Positions 35,605-45,905 are shown, numbered from the stretch's first letter. The stretch: DNA of 64,000 nt from Rhodobacteraceae bacterium HIMB11 (GCA_000472185.1 AVDB01000002.1:186001-250000); one strand, 5' to 3'. Translations and numbers: made by a program. Notes: a model not told the origin generated them from the letters alone.

Positions 35605-36912
35605 ATGCAAACCGAGATCACACACCGCCGCGTCCTTGCGGTTGCACTGCCCATTGTTTTATCAAACATCACCGTGCCGCTTTTGGGGGTGGTTGATACA
35701 TTTGCGGTTGGCCAAATCGGGGATGCCGCCTCGATTGCTGCGGTTGGCGTGGGGGCGATAATCCTTGGGGCGATTTATTGGGTTTTTGGATTTCTGCGCA
35801 TGGGCACAACGGGGCTTGCCGCGCAGGCCATGGGGGTAGGGGATCAGCAGGAATTGATCGCCCTTTTGGTGCGTGGCTTGATCCTTGGGCTTGGTGCGGG
35901 TGTTGCCATTATGGCGCTTTACCCGCTGCTGATTGCAGGGGGCCTATGGATTTCGCCCGTATCTGATCAGGTTGCGCCGCTTGTTGAAAGTTACATGACA
36001 ATCCGTATCTTCAGCGCGCCTGCGCCCATTGCACTTTATGCGATTACGGGGTGGCTCATTGCCCAAGAACGCACGCGCGAGGTTTTGATCCTGCAAATTT
36101 GGATGAATGGGTTGAATATTCTATTGGATTTGTACTTTGTGCTATCGCTTGGCTGGGGCGTTGATGGGGTCGCGTGGGCCACGTTCATTGCGGAATGGAC
36201 GGGATTGGTCTTGGGACTTTGGATGTGTCGCGCAGCCCTACGCCATCCTTTTGCCCGTGCGTGGGATCAGGTGTTTGATCGTGCGCGATTGATAAAAATG
36301 GGATCGCTGAATTCGGACATTCTGCTGCGCTCACTCGCCCTGCAAGGAATCTTTGTTTCGTTCTTGTTGTGGGGTGGGAAATTCGGGGATGTCGCCTTGG
36401 CTGCTAATCAGGTGTTGCTGCAATTTTTGCACCTTGTCGCTTATGGATTGGATGGATTTGCATTCGCAGCCGAAACCTTGGTTGGACAGGCGATTGGTCG
36501 CCGCGCACTTGGGGATTTAAGGAAAAGCGTTGTGATCAGTAGCCTTTGGGCCGCAGGTATCTGTGTTTTATTGGCGCTTGGATTTGCCCTGATTGGCCCA
36601 TGGGCAATTGATATGATGGCCAAATCTGCAGAGGTGCAGCAGGCTGCAAGGGTTTATTTACCTTACATGGTGGCCTCGCCCATCTTGGGATGCGCCTGCT
36701 TTATGTTAGATGGGATTTTCATTGGCGCGACGCGAGGTGCAGACATGCGCAATATGATGATGATTTCGCTGATGATTTATGTGGTGGGTGTGCTGGCCCT
36801 GACCCCCAGTTTAGGGAACCATGGATTATGGATAGCGCTCCTGATTTCCTATGTCGCGCGGGGTGCAACGCTCGGCTACAAATATCCCGCAATCGAACGT
36901 GATCTGAGTTAA
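35605..36912 (+). CDS. MATE-family efflux transporter (DinF-like)
   Basis: 435 residues with about twelve membrane segments in two MATE halves. The opening MQTEITHRRVLAVALPIVLSN, followed by LGVVDTFAVGQIGDAASIAAVG, is characteristic of the DinF branch. The loop YAITGWLIAQERTRE and the second-half GFAFAAETLVGQAIGRR are also typical. It exports an unknown organic cation or metabolite against H+ or Na+. The start is taken at 35605, four bases after the thioesterase stop, so the three genes from 34656 may form one transcript. It ends near a repeat element. Confidence 0.92.
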   Translation: MQTEITHRRVLAVALPIVLSNITVPLLGVVDTFAVGQIGDAASIAAVGVGAIILGAIYWVFGFLRMGTTGLAAQAMGVGDQQELIALLVRGLILGLGAGVAIMALYPLLIAGGLWISPVSDQVAPLVESYMTIRIFSAPAPIALYAITGWLIAQERTREVLILQIWMNGLNILLDLYFVLSLGWGVDGVAWATFIAEWTGLVLGLWMCRAALRHPFARAWDQVFDRARLIKMGSLNSDILLRSLALQGIFVSFLLWGGKFGDVALAANQVLLQFLHLVAYGLDGFAFAAETLVGQAIGRRALGDLRKSVVISSLWAAGICVLLALGFALIGPWAIDMMAKSAEVQQAARVYLPYMVASPILGCACFMLDGIFIGATRGADMRNMMMISLMIYVVGVLALTPSLGNHGLWIALLISYVARGATLGYKYPAIERDLS

Positions 36913-36947
36913 TTTCCGGGAGGCATGCATTTTATCGCAGTCCCCAA

Positions 36948-37016
36948 GCCGACCTCGGGTGGCGCAGAAAGCGCCTCCCATGTGGGAGGTCGGCGCTGCC
37001 AATCTACCGATTGGCC
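36948..37016 (+). repeat. Dispersed hairpin repeat, copy A
   Basis: Two hairpins in tandem: GCCGACCTC (36948-36956) pairs with GAGGTCGGC (36986-36994), enclosing inner alternatives GGCGC/GCGCC and CCTCCCA/TGGGAGG; then GCCAATC/GATTGGC (36998-37015). A copy about 90% identical lies in reverse orientation at 57264-57334. It sits between convergent MATE and pyrD genes, 35 bases after the MATE stop. No long T-run follows, so it is not a standard terminator. Confidence 0.8.
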
Positions 37017-37048
37017 TTGATTTGTGGATCAGTCTGTCGCGCTATGTG

Positions 37049-38107
37049 TCAAAGCCAATCCGCGCGACCGCTACCAACGGCATCAGACACATTTGCAAAA
37101 CCATCCCGTTCTAGCAGGGCATCCATTCCCTTTGCGATGTCGGAGACCATTGACAATCCACCATACACCAAAGCTGTATAAAGTTGCACGGCCGACGCGC
37201 CCGCCCGAATTTTTTCATAGGCTTGCGCGGCCGTTGAAACACCGCCCACACCGATAAGTGGAATGTCAGGACCGCAAAGCTGCGACAGCTGGGCCAAAAC
37301 GCGCGTGGATTTTTCAAACAGGGGTGCACCAGACAGCCCGCCTTGTTCCCCTCGATCCTTGGATGTCAGGCCGTCACGCGACAGGGTTGTGTTGGTGGCA
37401 ATGATCCCGCCGATCCCTGTGTCACGCGCGACATCGGCAATATCGGCAATTTCATCGGGGGTTAGATCAGGCGCAATTTTCAGGAAAATTGGAATAGGCG
37501 TGTTTAGGCCCGCGTTCATTTCAAGAACGCCGTTCAAGAGCGCCCCCAAGGCATCCTTGCCCTGTAGATCCCGCAATTTTTCGGTGTTTGGGCTGGACAC
37601 ATTCACAGTTGCAAAATCCAAATGGGGGCCGCAATGGGCCAGAACCCGCGCAAAATCGGCGGCGCGATCACTGCTGTCTTTGTTTGCACCCAGGTTCAGG
37701 CCCACAATGCCCGTGTTTGGGCGCGCCGCCAGTCGTGCGCCAATCGCCTCCATCCCTTGGTTGTTAAATCCGAACCTATTGATCGCGGCCTGATCTTGCG
37801 TCAATCGAAACAACCGCGGCTTTGTGTTGCCGGTTTGGGCGCGCGGTGTGGCAGCACCTACTTCGATAAATCCAAAACCTGCTTTGGTCAGGGGCGCGAT
37901 CACTTCGGCGTTTTTATCATACCCTGCGGCCAATCCGATGGGGTTTGGTAGATCCAATCCTGCAACCGTTGTCGCCAAACGCGAGGATGTCACCTGACCC
38001 GACAGGGGAGCAAGCCCCGATTTTAGGGCAGCGATGGACAATCCGTGCGAAGTTTCAGGATCAAATTTGTGCAGCGCGGCTAAACCCAACCGTTCGATCA
38101 GTTTCAT
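37049..38107 (-). CDS. pyrD: Dihydroorotate dehydrogenase, class 2 (quinone-dependent)
   Basis: 352 residues. Membrane-associated FMN enzyme of pyrimidine synthesis, oxidising dihydroorotate with quinone. The class 2 N-terminal membrane-contact helices ([21 protein letters not shown]) are present. The FMN site and catalytic Ser are seen in [20 protein letters not shown], then [22 protein letters not shown] and [17 protein letters not shown]. The start overlaps the DUF952 stop by four bases, so the pair is cotranscribed. It terminates convergent with the MATE gene around repeat copy A. Confidence 0.96.
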   Translation of the reverse strand: MKLIERLGLAALHKFDPETSHGLSIAALKSGLAPLSGQVTSSRLATTVAGLDLPNPIGLAAGYDKNAEVIAPLTKAGFGFIEVGAATPRAQTGNTKPRLFRLTQDQAAINRFGFNNQGMEAIGARLAARPNTGIVGLNLGANKDSSDRAADFARVLAHCGPHLDFATVNVSSPNTEKLRDLQGKDALGALLNGVLEMNAGLNTPIPIFLKIAPDLTPDEIADIADVARDTGIGGIIATNTTLSRDGLTSKDRGEQGGLSGAPLFEKSTRVLAQLSQLCGPDIPLIGVGGVSTAAQAYEKIRAGASAVQLYTALVYGGLSMVSDIAKGMDALLERDGFANVSDAVGSGRADWL

Positions 38108-38442
38108 GTCATATCATCCGGAAAAATATGGCCTGTGGCCCCTTGGGGCAGGGGTTTGTGCCAAATTACATCTTCCATCCGCATCAGGCGATACAAATGG
38201 GGGAACAGAGCACCGCCCCGCGAGACTTCCCATTTCATATCCGGTTTCATCGCATCACTGTCACAGGCCACAAGGATAAGATCACCTGCATTCGCAAAAT
38301 GCTTGGCCGCTGTTTCGCGCACCTGTTCAGACGTGGAAAAATGGATATAGCCATCTGTCACATCAATTGGGGCGCCCTGTGTTTTACCATGATCAATCAG
38401 GCTTTGCCATTCTTCGGGTCGAAAGATTTTGTAAATAAGCAT
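38104..38442 (-). CDS. DUF952 family protein
   Basis: 112 residues. DUF952 signatures: [12 protein letters not shown] at the N-terminus, [20 protein letters not shown] in the middle (the FSTxxQ segment typical of the family) and [15 protein letters not shown] near the C-terminus. The biochemical function is unknown; the fold is thought to be a small, ADP-ribosyltransferase-like one. I placed the start at 38442, with GAGCGGGG upstream, since an ATG 42 bases earlier gives a leader the family lacks. It overlaps pyrD by four bases, an arrangement that recurs in this lineage to my knowledge. Confidence 0.88.
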   Translation of the reverse strand: MLIYKIFRPEEWQSLIDHGKTQGAPIDVTDGYIHFSTSEQVRETAAKHFANAGDLILVACDSDAMKPDMKWEVSRGGALFPHLYRLMRMEDVIWHKPLPQGATGHIFPDDMT

Positions 38443-38569
38443 GCCCCGCTCATGGCAATTCTTTCTCGCAAGGTCAAGCGTCATACCTGCGTTACAAATC
38501 CTTGACTAATGATCAGGCATGAGTCCGAACGGGCGCATTAGAAATATAATTTCATCAAGGGAAAATACC

Positions 38570-40129
38570 ATGTTCACACGTTTCATGTTGACGGCTGCCA
38601 CGTCCGCGTTGATCGCGGGCAGTGCAGCGGCGGACTATACACTCACCATCTTGCACACGAATGACATTCACAGCCGTGTGGAATCGATCAACAAATACGA
38701 TTCAACCTGTAACGCCGATGGCGAGGCCGAGGGGAAATGTTTCGGCGGTATGGCGCGCCTGAAAACCATCATTGATGCCGAACGCGCGGCCATGGCGGAT
38801 CAAAATGTTGTTGTGTTGGATGCAGGCGACCCGTTCCAAGGATCGCTGTTTTATACCACCTACAAAGGGGCGGCAGAGGCCGAATTTATGGAGGCCATCG
38901 GGTATGATGCCATGGCCGTTGGAAACCATGAATTTGACGATGGTCCCAAAGGGTTGGCCGATTTTGTCGACGCGGTTTCATTCCCCGTCGTCAGCGGGAA
39001 TTTGGATCTATCCGCAGAAGCTTTGCTAAAAGATCGTGTGAAAGATCACGTTATTTTGGAAATCGGCGGTCATAAAATCGGTATCGTTTCGGCCCTTGCG
39101 GTGGATACTGTGGATACATCCAGCCCAGGCGAAAATGTTGTTTTCGCGGATGAGATTGAAGCATTGAAAGCAGATGTCGCCGCGATGCAGGGCATGGGTG
39201 TCGATAAAATCATCGCGCTGACGCACGTTGGTTTGAAAAAGGATATGGAAATCGCCGCTGCGGTGCCGGAGATTGACGTTGTGATCGGTGGGCACAGTCA
39301 TACAAAGATGTTGAACGATGGTAAGGCCGTCGCCTATCCGCAAATGGTCGATGGCACACCTGTGGCGCAGGCCTATGCCTATTCCAAATACTTGGGCAAA
39401 CTGACCGTCACCTTTGATGATATGGGGAACGTCACTGCGGCCTCTGGTGATCCAATTTTATTGGATGCATCCGTTACTCCAGACGCTGCAATTGCGGCCC
39501 GCATTGCCGAAATGGGCGCCCCGATTGAAGAGATGAAAATGCGCGTTGTCGCGCAATCGTCGGGCAATATCGACGGGGATCGCGGCAGCTGCCGTGCCAT
39601 GGAATGTCAGATGGGGAATTTGGTGGCCGATGCCATGTTGGATCGCGTGGCTGATCAGGGCATTGAAATAGCAATCCAAAATGGCGGTGGCTTGCGCGCC
39701 TCAATTGATGCGGGCGATGTGACCATGGGCGAAGTTTTGACGGTTCTCCCGTTCCAAAACACGCTTTCCACCTTCTTTGTGAGCGGCGCAACAATCGTGG
39801 CCGCATTGGAAAATGGTGTATCCAAAATGGAAGAGGGCGCAGGCCGTTTCCCCCAAGTGGCAGGCATGTCCTTTACCGTCAACCCCTCTGCTGAGGCGGG
39901 CAGCCGCATTTCAAACGTCATGGTGGGCGGATCGGCGATTGATCTGAACAAAACCTATGGCGTTGTGTCCAACAATTATATGCGCAATGGCGGGGATGGG
40001 TACAAAATGTTCCGTGATGCGGAAAACGCTTATGACTATGGTCCCGATTTGGCGGATGTCACAGCCGAATACATGGCCAAGGGGGGATCATATACCGCTT
40101 ACACCGATGGCCGTATCACTGTGAAATAA
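38570..40129 (+). CDS. Periplasmic 5'-nucleotidase / bifunctional metallophosphatase
   Basis: 519 residues. A signal peptide (MFTRFMLTAATSALIAGSAAA) is followed by the calcineurin-like metallophosphatase domain, with metal ligands in LHTNDIHSR, LDAGDPFQG, AVGNHEFDDG, ALTHVGL and VVIGGHSHT. The C-terminal nucleotidase domain follows (AIQNGGGLRASIDAGDVT and GVVSNNYMRNGGDGY, where the substrate-binding aromatic loop is expected). It would release phosphate and nucleosides from extracellular nucleotides, feeding the salvage operon upstream in the window. Start chosen at 38570 after AAGGGAAAA. It ends just before a strong terminator. Confidence 0.94.
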   Translation: MFTRFMLTAATSALIAGSAAADYTLTILHTNDIHSRVESINKYDSTCNADGEAEGKCFGGMARLKTIIDAERAAMADQNVVVLDAGDPFQGSLFYTTYKGAAEAEFMEAIGYDAMAVGNHEFDDGPKGLADFVDAVSFPVVSGNLDLSAEALLKDRVKDHVILEIGGHKIGIVSALAVDTVDTSSPGENVVFADEIEALKADVAAMQGMGVDKIIALTHVGLKKDMEIAAAVPEIDVVIGGHSHTKMLNDGKAVAYPQMVDGTPVAQAYAYSKYLGKLTVTFDDMGNVTAASGDPILLDASVTPDAAIAARIAEMGAPIEEMKMRVVAQSSGNIDGDRGSCRAMECQMGNLVADAMLDRVADQGIEIAIQNGGGLRASIDAGDVTMGEVLTVLPFQNTLSTFFVSGATIVAALENGVSKMEEGAGRFPQVAGMSFTVNPSAEAGSRISNVMVGGSAIDLNKTYGVVSNNYMRNGGDGYKMFRDAENAYDYGPDLADVTAEYMAKGGSYTAYTDGRITVK

Positions 40130-40141
40130 ACACTTAAATCG

Positions 40142-40171
40142 AAAAAGGGCCGCGAATTTGCGGCCCTTTTT
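40142..40171. terminator. Bidirectional rho-independent terminator (nucleotidase/glyA)
   Basis: A perfect 12-bp stem, AAAAAGGGCCGC and GCGGCCCTTTTT, around a six-base loop, with A-run and T-run at both ends, placed 12 bases after the nucleotidase stop and 17 bases from the glyA stop. Confidence 0.95.
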
Positions 40172-40188
40172 GCAGTTATATTAGTAAA

Positions 40189-41475
40189 TTATAGGTTCGG
40201 GTACATCGGGAAGCGGGCGCACATTTCGGCCACTTCTGCTTTGACTTTCGCTTCGACTGCGCCGTTGTTTTCTTCGCCGTTTGCGGCCAAGCCATCCACA
40301 ACTTCGACAATCCAGTCCGCGATTTGACGGAACTCTGCCTCGCCAAAGCCGCGTGTTGTGCCCGCAGGTGATCCAAGGCGGATACCAGATGTCACCATTG
40401 GTTTTTCTGGATCAAAGGGAACGCCGTTTTTGTTACATGTGATATGCGCGCGGCCCAGCGCCTTTTCTGTTGCGTTGCCCTTAACGCCTTTGGGGCGCAG
40501 GTCAACCAAAACGACGTGCGTATCAGTACCTTGTGTCACCGTGTCCAAGCCACCTTTGATCAACTGATCAGACAGGGCCTGTGCATTGGTGATGACGTTT
40601 TGGATATAGGTTTTGAATTCTGGCTGCAGTGCTTCGCCAAATGCAACCGCTTTGGCTGCGATGACGTGCATCAATGGACCACCCTGAATGCCAGGGAAAA
40701 TGGCCGAGTTGAATTTTTTGGCCAAGGCTTCGTCATTTGTTAGGATCATACCGCCACGTGGACCGCGCAATGTTTTGTGCGTAGTAGTTGTTGCAACATG
40801 CGCATGTGGGAACACAGGGGGGTGTTCGCCTGCTGCAACCAAACCGGCAAAGTGTGCCATATCAACATGCAGATATGCACCAACCATGTCGGCGATTTCG
40901 CGCATACGTTTAAGGTCGATTTGACGCGGGATTGCAGAACCACCTGCGATGATCAACTTTGGATTATGCTCTTTGGCCAAGGCTTCGACTTGGTCATAAT
41001 CAACACGGTTGTCTTCGCGGCGCACACCGTATTGAACCGCGTTAAACCACTTGCCTGATTGGTTTGGTGCCGCACCGTGTGTTAGGTGACCACCTGCATC
41101 CAATGACATTCCAAGGATTGTGTCACCAGGTTGCAAAAGCGCCTGGAACACACCTTGGTTCGCCTGTGACCCAGAGTTTGGTTGTACGTTTGCAAATCCG
41201 CAGTTGAACAATTTGCATGCGCGTTCAATCGCAAGGTTTTCGGCGATATCCACATATTGGCATCCACCGTAGTAGCGACGGCCTGCATAGCCCTCGGCGT
41301 ATTTGTTTGTCATCACGCTGCCTTGTGCTTCCATCACGGCAGACGAAACGATGTTTTCAGATGCGATCAATTCGATTTCATCACGCTGGCGTCCCAATTC
41401 TTTGGTCATTGCGCCAAAGATTTCAGGATCGCTTTCTGCAAGAGCAGACGTGAAAAAGGCAGTCGTGTCTTTCAT
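40189..41475 (-). CDS. glyA: Serine hydroxymethyltransferase
   Basis: 428 residues. PLP enzyme converting serine and tetrahydrofolate to glycine and methylene-tetrahydrofolate. The PLP Lys lies in the signature [17 protein letters not shown] (near residue 230). Other conserved elements are [13 protein letters not shown] at the N-terminus, [15 protein letters not shown], and [16 protein letters not shown] near the C-terminus. It stands alone on the minus strand, divergent from nadK with 163 bases between. It supplies one-carbon units that connect to the MttB-type and salvage pathways in this window, but no operon link is present. Confidence 0.98.
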   Translation of the reverse strand: MKDTTAFFTSALAESDPEIFGAMTKELGRQRDEIELIASENIVSSAVMEAQGSVMTNKYAEGYAGRRYYGGCQYVDIAENLAIERACKLFNCGFANVQPNSGSQANQGVFQALLQPGDTILGMSLDAGGHLTHGAAPNQSGKWFNAVQYGVRREDNRVDYDQVEALAKEHNPKLIIAGGSAIPRQIDLKRMREIADMVGAYLHVDMAHFAGLVAAGEHPPVFPHAHVATTTTHKTLRGPRGGMILTNDEALAKKFNSAIFPGIQGGPLMHVIAAKAVAFGEALQPEFKTYIQNVITNAQALSDQLIKGGLDTVTQGTDTHVVLVDLRPKGVKGNATEKALGRAHITCNKNGVPFDPEKPMVTSGIRLGSPAGTTRGFGEAEFRQIADWIVEVVDGLAANGEENNGAVEAKVKAEVAEMCARFPMYPNL

Positions 41476-41638
41476 ATCGGGTACTCCAAATGATTTTGTT
41501 ACGAATTTCCTATCGGAAACGGATCAGTTTAAAAAGGCCATAATGCGACACTGTGAAGAAATAGCGCGGCACCACTGGTACTTTCTTGAAACTTATGCTT
41601 GTTTTGGAAACGGAATGACGTGTTTGGAAACCTAACGG

Positions 41639-42400
41639 ATGTCACAGAGACTTGCCTTTCTTGCCAGTGATGCGGTTGTCGCGCGCGATGCGCATGCGCG
41701 GCTGGTGCAGATGTATGGATCCGTTGACCTCGATCAGGCAGACATCATTGTGGCCTTGGGGGGTGATGGGTTTATGTTGCAAACCCTGCATGCCACGCAA
41801 CACCTTGATGCGCCTGTTTACGGAATGAACCGTGGCACTGTCGGGTTTTTGATGAACGCCTATGAAGAGGATAGGTTGATCGATCGCCTAAGTGCGGCGG
41901 AAGAGGCCGAAATAAATCCCCTGTCAATGACCGCCGTTGATGTTGAGGGGCATGAATTTTCCGCCCTTGCGATAAACGAGGTGTCGTTGTTGCGTGCGGG
42001 TCCACAGGCGGCCAAATTGAAAATTTCCGTGGATGGGCGTGAGCGCATGTCCGAATTGGTGTCAGATGGTGTGCTGCTTGCCACCCCTGCAGGCTCCACA
42101 GCCTACAATTATTCGGCCCATGGTCCGATCCTGCCAATTGGATCGGCGGTATTTGCGATGACGGCGCTTAACGCCTATCGCCCGCGTCGTTGGCGGGGTG
42201 CGTTGATCCCCAAAGCATCCCATGTGGATTTTGAGGTGATCGACCCCAAAAAACGCCCCGTGATGGCCGATGCCGATAGCCGATCCTTCGCCAACGTCGC
42301 GCGCGTCAGCGTAAAATCAGAAACCGAAGTTGTGCACAGATTGCTGTTTGATCCGGGGCACGGTTTGGACGAACGCCTAATCCGCGAGCAGTTTGTTTAA
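41639..42400 (+). CDS. nadK: NAD kinase
   Basis: 253 residues, the short alphaproteobacterial form. It phosphorylates NAD to NADP with ATP. The catalytic GGDG motif is in IIVALGGDGFMLQTLH near residue 40. The second motif is in INEVSLLR, then ATPAGSTAYNYSAHGPILP supplies the NAD-binding loop. The C-terminus (DADSRSFANVARVSV) is complete. No strong ribosome binding site is visible before the ATG at 41639. It faces away from glyA and ends just before a strong terminator that separates it from convergent prpE. Confidence 0.95.
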   Translation: MSQRLAFLASDAVVARDAHARLVQMYGSVDLDQADIIVALGGDGFMLQTLHATQHLDAPVYGMNRGTVGFLMNAYEEDRLIDRLSAAEEAEINPLSMTAVDVEGHEFSALAINEVSLLRAGPQAAKLKISVDGRERMSELVSDGVLLATPAGSTAYNYSAHGPILPIGSAVFAMTALNAYRPRRWRGALIPKASHVDFEVIDPKKRPVMADADSRSFANVARVSVKSETEVVHRLLFDPGHGLDERLIREQFV

Positions 42401-42429
42401 TCGGACGAAGGTCACTTAAATCACAAACA

Positions 42430-42456
42430 AAAAACCGCCCCAGTAGGGCGGTTTTT
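42430..42456. terminator. Bidirectional rho-independent terminator (nadK/prpE)
   Basis: A perfect 11-bp stem, AAAAACCGCCC and GGGCGGTTTTT, with loop CAGTA, between the convergent nadK and prpE genes and 29 bases past the nadK stop. Confidence 0.95.
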
Positions 42457-42476
42457 AGGATTAGTTAGAATAGTGT

Positions 42477-44366
42477 CTATTTCGCATACCCAAGCGTTTG
42501 CAGTGCCTCTTTGATTTCATCCAAGATCGCTGGATCATCAATGGTTGCTGGCATTTTGAAATCTTGATTATCAGCGATTTTCACCATGGTCGCGCGCAGG
42601 ATTTTGCCCGAACGGGTTTTGGGCAAACGCTGCACCACAACGGCCAGTTTGAACGCCGCGACAGGACCAATTTGATCGCGCATCATTTTTACGCATTCTG
42701 CGATGATCTCTTCATGTGGGCGGTTCACACCTGTTGTTAGGCAGAGGAAGCCAACAGGCAGTTGGCCTTTCAACGTATCGCTGACCCCGATAACGGCGCA
42801 TTCTGCTACATCTGGGTGGTTTGCCAACACTTCTTCCATCGCGCCTGTCGACAGGCGGTGACCTGCGACGTTAATCACGTCATCGGTACGTGACATGATG
42901 TAAAGGTATCCATCCTCATCAATCATGCCAGCATCGCCCGTTTCGTAATATCCATCAAACGTGGTCAGATAGGATTTTCTGAAACGCGCCTCTGCATTCC
43001 ATAGGGTTGGCAATGTGCCAGGGGGCAGGGGCAGTTTGATCGCAATTGCGCCCAATTCCCCTGCGGGCATTGGATTGCCACCCTCATCCAGAACATGAAC
43101 GTCATAGCCGGGCATCGCAACCGAGGGGGAACCGACCTTGATCGGCAATTCTTCGATCCCCAATGGGTTTGCGGCAACGGCATAACCCGTTTCAGTTTGC
43201 CACCAGTGATCCACAACAGGCACGCCCAACAGATCGCGCGCCCAGTTGATGGTGTCAGGGTCCGCACGTTCGCCCGCCAAATACAGCGCGCGCAATCCGC
43301 TTAGATCATATTTTTTGGCAAATTCGCCCTTGGGGTCGTCCCGTTTGATCGCGCGGAACGCAGTGGGTGCGGTAAAGAAGGAACGCACGTTATGTTCACT
43401 GATCACGCGCCAGAACGTGCCTGCATCAGGTGTGCCAACGGGTTTCCCCTCGAACACAATTGTGGTGTTCCCATGTATCAGTGGCGCATAACAGATATAG
43501 GAATGGCCGACGACCCAACCCACATCCGATGCGGCCCAAAACACATCGCCTGGATCGACATTATAGACGTTTTTCATGGTCCAATTTAGGGCAACCAAAT
43601 GTCCACCCGTTGGACGCACAACGCCCTTGGGTGCACCTGTCGTACCAGATGTATAGAGGATATAAGCAGGGTGGTCACCACGAACGGGGACACATGGCGC
43701 GGGTTCAACGCCTTCCTGTACCGCGTTCCAATCATAATCGCGTCCTTCGATCATATCGGCCACGCATTCTTCGCGTTGGAACATGAACACGACGTCGGGT
43801 TTATGCTCTGCAATCTCAATCGCGCCATCGATCAGGGGTTTATAGGCTACGGTGCGCCCTGGTTCCAAACCGCAGGACGCAGCAAGGATCGCCTTGGGTG
43901 TCGCATCGTCGATGCGCACGGCCAATTCGTTTGCGGCAAACCCGCCGAACACAACCGAATGGATTGCGCCAATACGTGCACAGGCCAACATCGCAACCAA
44001 GGCTTCTGTGATCATGGGCATGTAGATGATGACGCGGTCACCTGTGGTGATGCCCTTTGACTGCATAGCACCGGCAAGGCGCGCGACCTTGTCCAACATT
44101 TCGCTATAGGTGGTTTTGCTTTGGCGTCCCGTGATCGGGCTATCATAGATGACGGCCACCTGATCCCCGCGACCATTTTCAACATGGCGGTCCAGCGCAT
44201 TGTAACATGTGTTCACAACACCATCGGTAAACCATTCATAAAGAGGGGCGTTTTCTGCGTTAAGCGCCGCAGATGGAAATTCATCCCAGTCGATTGCGCG
44301 TGCCGCGTCTAACCAAAATGCTTCTGGATCGTCTTTCCAGCTTTGATAAAGTGCGTGATAACCCAT
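42477..44366 (-). CDS. prpE: Propionyl-CoA synthetase
   Basis: 629 residues of the acetyl-CoA-synthetase branch. It activates propionate with ATP. AMP-binding motifs are YILYTSGTTGAPKGVVRPTG, VDHWWQTETGYAV, YYETGDAGMIDEDGY and INVAGHRLSTG; the C-terminal acetylatable Lys is in LPKTRSGKILRATMVK. The PrpE-type opening (MGYHALYQSWKDDPEAFWLDAA) and the segment GGHLVALNWTMKNVYNVDPGD distinguish it from Acs. Propionyl-CoA would arise from odd-chain fatty acids or DMSP and be carboxylated elsewhere. It stands alone, 118 bases before the cyclase gene on the same strand. Confidence 0.93.
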   Translation of the reverse strand: MGYHALYQSWKDDPEAFWLDAARAIDWDEFPSAALNAENAPLYEWFTDGVVNTCYNALDRHVENGRGDQVAVIYDSPITGRQSKTTYSEMLDKVARLAGAMQSKGITTGDRVIIYMPMITEALVAMLACARIGAIHSVVFGGFAANELAVRIDDATPKAILAASCGLEPGRTVAYKPLIDGAIEIAEHKPDVVFMFQREECVADMIEGRDYDWNAVQEGVEPAPCVPVRGDHPAYILYTSGTTGAPKGVVRPTGGHLVALNWTMKNVYNVDPGDVFWAASDVGWVVGHSYICYAPLIHGNTTIVFEGKPVGTPDAGTFWRVISEHNVRSFFTAPTAFRAIKRDDPKGEFAKKYDLSGLRALYLAGERADPDTINWARDLLGVPVVDHWWQTETGYAVAANPLGIEELPIKVGSPSVAMPGYDVHVLDEGGNPMPAGELGAIAIKLPLPPGTLPTLWNAEARFRKSYLTTFDGYYETGDAGMIDEDGYLYIMSRTDDVINVAGHRLSTGAMEEVLANHPDVAECAVIGVSDTLKGQLPVGFLCLTTGVNRPHEEIIAECVKMMRDQIGPVAAFKLAVVVQRLPKTRSGKILRATMVKIADNQDFKMPATIDDPAILDEIKEALQTLGYAK

Positions 44367-44484
44367 GCCACTCTCCTTCAGATCTTAAAAGTTGACTGGG
44401 TTAAAGCGATTATTTCCCAAAGGGGCAAGCAAAGAATATGCGAAGTTATGCCACTGTTTGCGCTAAAGTCGCGGTGGTTGGGGC

Positions 44485-45816
44485 CTAATGACTATAATAG
44501 GTAACACAATTTCGTCCTGCACGTTTCGCATGATAAAGGGCCTGATCCGCCTCCTTCAGCAGTTGGTCATAATTTTCCAACCCACTTTCAAACAATTCGG
44601 CGGTGTCAAAACGGCTGATCCCGATACTGATTGTAATGGCGATTGGTGTTGCATCAGTTGTGATTTCGCTGACCTTGCGCCGCAACCGCTGTGCCAATGT
44701 ATTGGCGTCTTTGGGCGAAATATTTGGGAGGATCACAACAAATTCTTCGCCCCCAAAGCGCGCAACCAGATCCGAGGCGCGGATTGCAGATTTTAATGTA
44801 TGTGCCACCGAACAGATCACCTGATCCCCAACAAAATGCCCGTGGGCATCATTTATGGATTTGAAGTGATCAATGTCCACCATTAACGCGGTCAAGCTCC
44901 CCCCATTGGAACGCGCGTCCTCTAACAACAGGTTGATATGCGATTGTGCGTAACGGCGATTGTAAAGTCCCGTGAGGGGATCGGTGACCGCCGCATTTAA
45001 TCCAATGATTGAGCTTTCGCGCAAAATCGCATTGGTGCGCAGATGATCCTGATGGATTTGAATGCGATGCGTCAATTCTGGATTGGATATATTCGTTCCA
45101 ACAATATTGTCCGCGCCGCAATCCAATGCGTCACGAATATGTTCTAAAATATCGGGATCGGCGCGCAAAATCAGGCTGGCATAGCGTGTCGCAGGATGGG
45201 CGCGCAGGTCAAGTAACAAGGGGATGACACAGCGTGGTGCGTCGCGATCGACATCAATGATCAGGCATTTAAGTGCCTGCCGTTCCCCAAGGGCGCCAAG
45301 ATCATCAAACACCACGCTTTGAACCGCAAAACTTGGCAGCGTCACGGCGGGCGGTGTCCTGCCTGTCATTTTCAGAACGTGTATGATTTGTCTTGCGGCA
45401 AATGTGCCACCAGCCTCTGCAAAACCTAATGCGCGGGTGGTGCCCGAACGCAGCGCAACTTCGCGGGCCGCTGTGGCGCGGCGCATCGCCGAGCGCAACC
45501 GCGATAAGATTTCGCGCAAATCGCAGGTTGCCTCAACAACATCTGCCGCACTTGCGCGAAAATAATCGGCCCGATCATGGAGTGCGTTTGATGAGCACAA
45601 AATCAAGATAGGATAGTTCGTATCATGCAGCTGCGCACGGATCGTGTTCAGCGTTTCAGGGGCGTGTGTTGACAACAAAACGCCCTCAACCCCGCTGTAA
45701 TCCGCGGTTTCGATATCCTTGGCGGAAATGCAGGAATACAAACTATTTTGGATGGCTTGGCATAAGGCGCTGCGTCGATGGGCATTTGGATCAATGATCA
45801 AAATTTTGCCCGACAT
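44485..45816 (-). CDS. pleD: PleD-like diguanylate cyclase with two receiver-like domains
   Basis: 443 residues: receiver-like domain 1 (about 1-120), receiver-like domain 2 (about 150-275) and GGDEF (about 285-443). The cyclase is intact, with ARFGGEEFVVILP (active-site GGEEF) and RASD five residues before it, the inhibitory c-di-GMP site. Receiver 1 keeps one of the N-terminal acidic residues (ILIIDPNA) but reads VLLSTHAPE where the phospho-Asp is expected, and the conserved Lys-Pro is missing. Receiver 2 has CLIIDVDRD. PleD normally responds to phosphorylation and controls cell polarity, so this copy may be controlled otherwise. Start at 45816; an upstream ATG at 45876 is not preceded by a good site. 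Confidence 0.88.
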   Translation of the reverse strand: MSGKILIIDPNAHRRSALCQAIQNSLYSCISAKDIETADYSGVEGVLLSTHAPETLNTIRAQLHDTNYPILILCSSNALHDRADYFRASAADVVEATCDLREILSRLRSAMRRATAAREVALRSGTTRALGFAEAGGTFAARQIIHVLKMTGRTPPAVTLPSFAVQSVVFDDLGALGERQALKCLIIDVDRDAPRCVIPLLLDLRAHPATRYASLILRADPDILEHIRDALDCGADNIVGTNISNPELTHRIQIHQDHLRTNAILRESSIIGLNAAVTDPLTGLYNRRYAQSHINLLLEDARSNGGSLTALMVDIDHFKSINDAHGHFVGDQVICSVAHTLKSAIRASDLVARFGGEEFVVILPNISPKDANTLAQRLRRKVSEITTDATPIAITISIGISRFDTAELFESGLENYDQLLKEADQALYHAKRAGRNCVTYYSH

Positions 45817-45905
45817 GGAAAATCCTATCGCTATCGTTTGAAACTTATGACAAATTTTAACGAATTGAGTTAACAAATCCTTTCACTGGACACGAAAATA
45901 CGATC

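Noticed and set aside
41476-41638. Riboswitch upstream of glyA (glycine- or SAM-type)
   Set aside because: Only a 5-bp TTTCC/GGAAA hairpin is visible; no conserved riboswitch core can be recognised.
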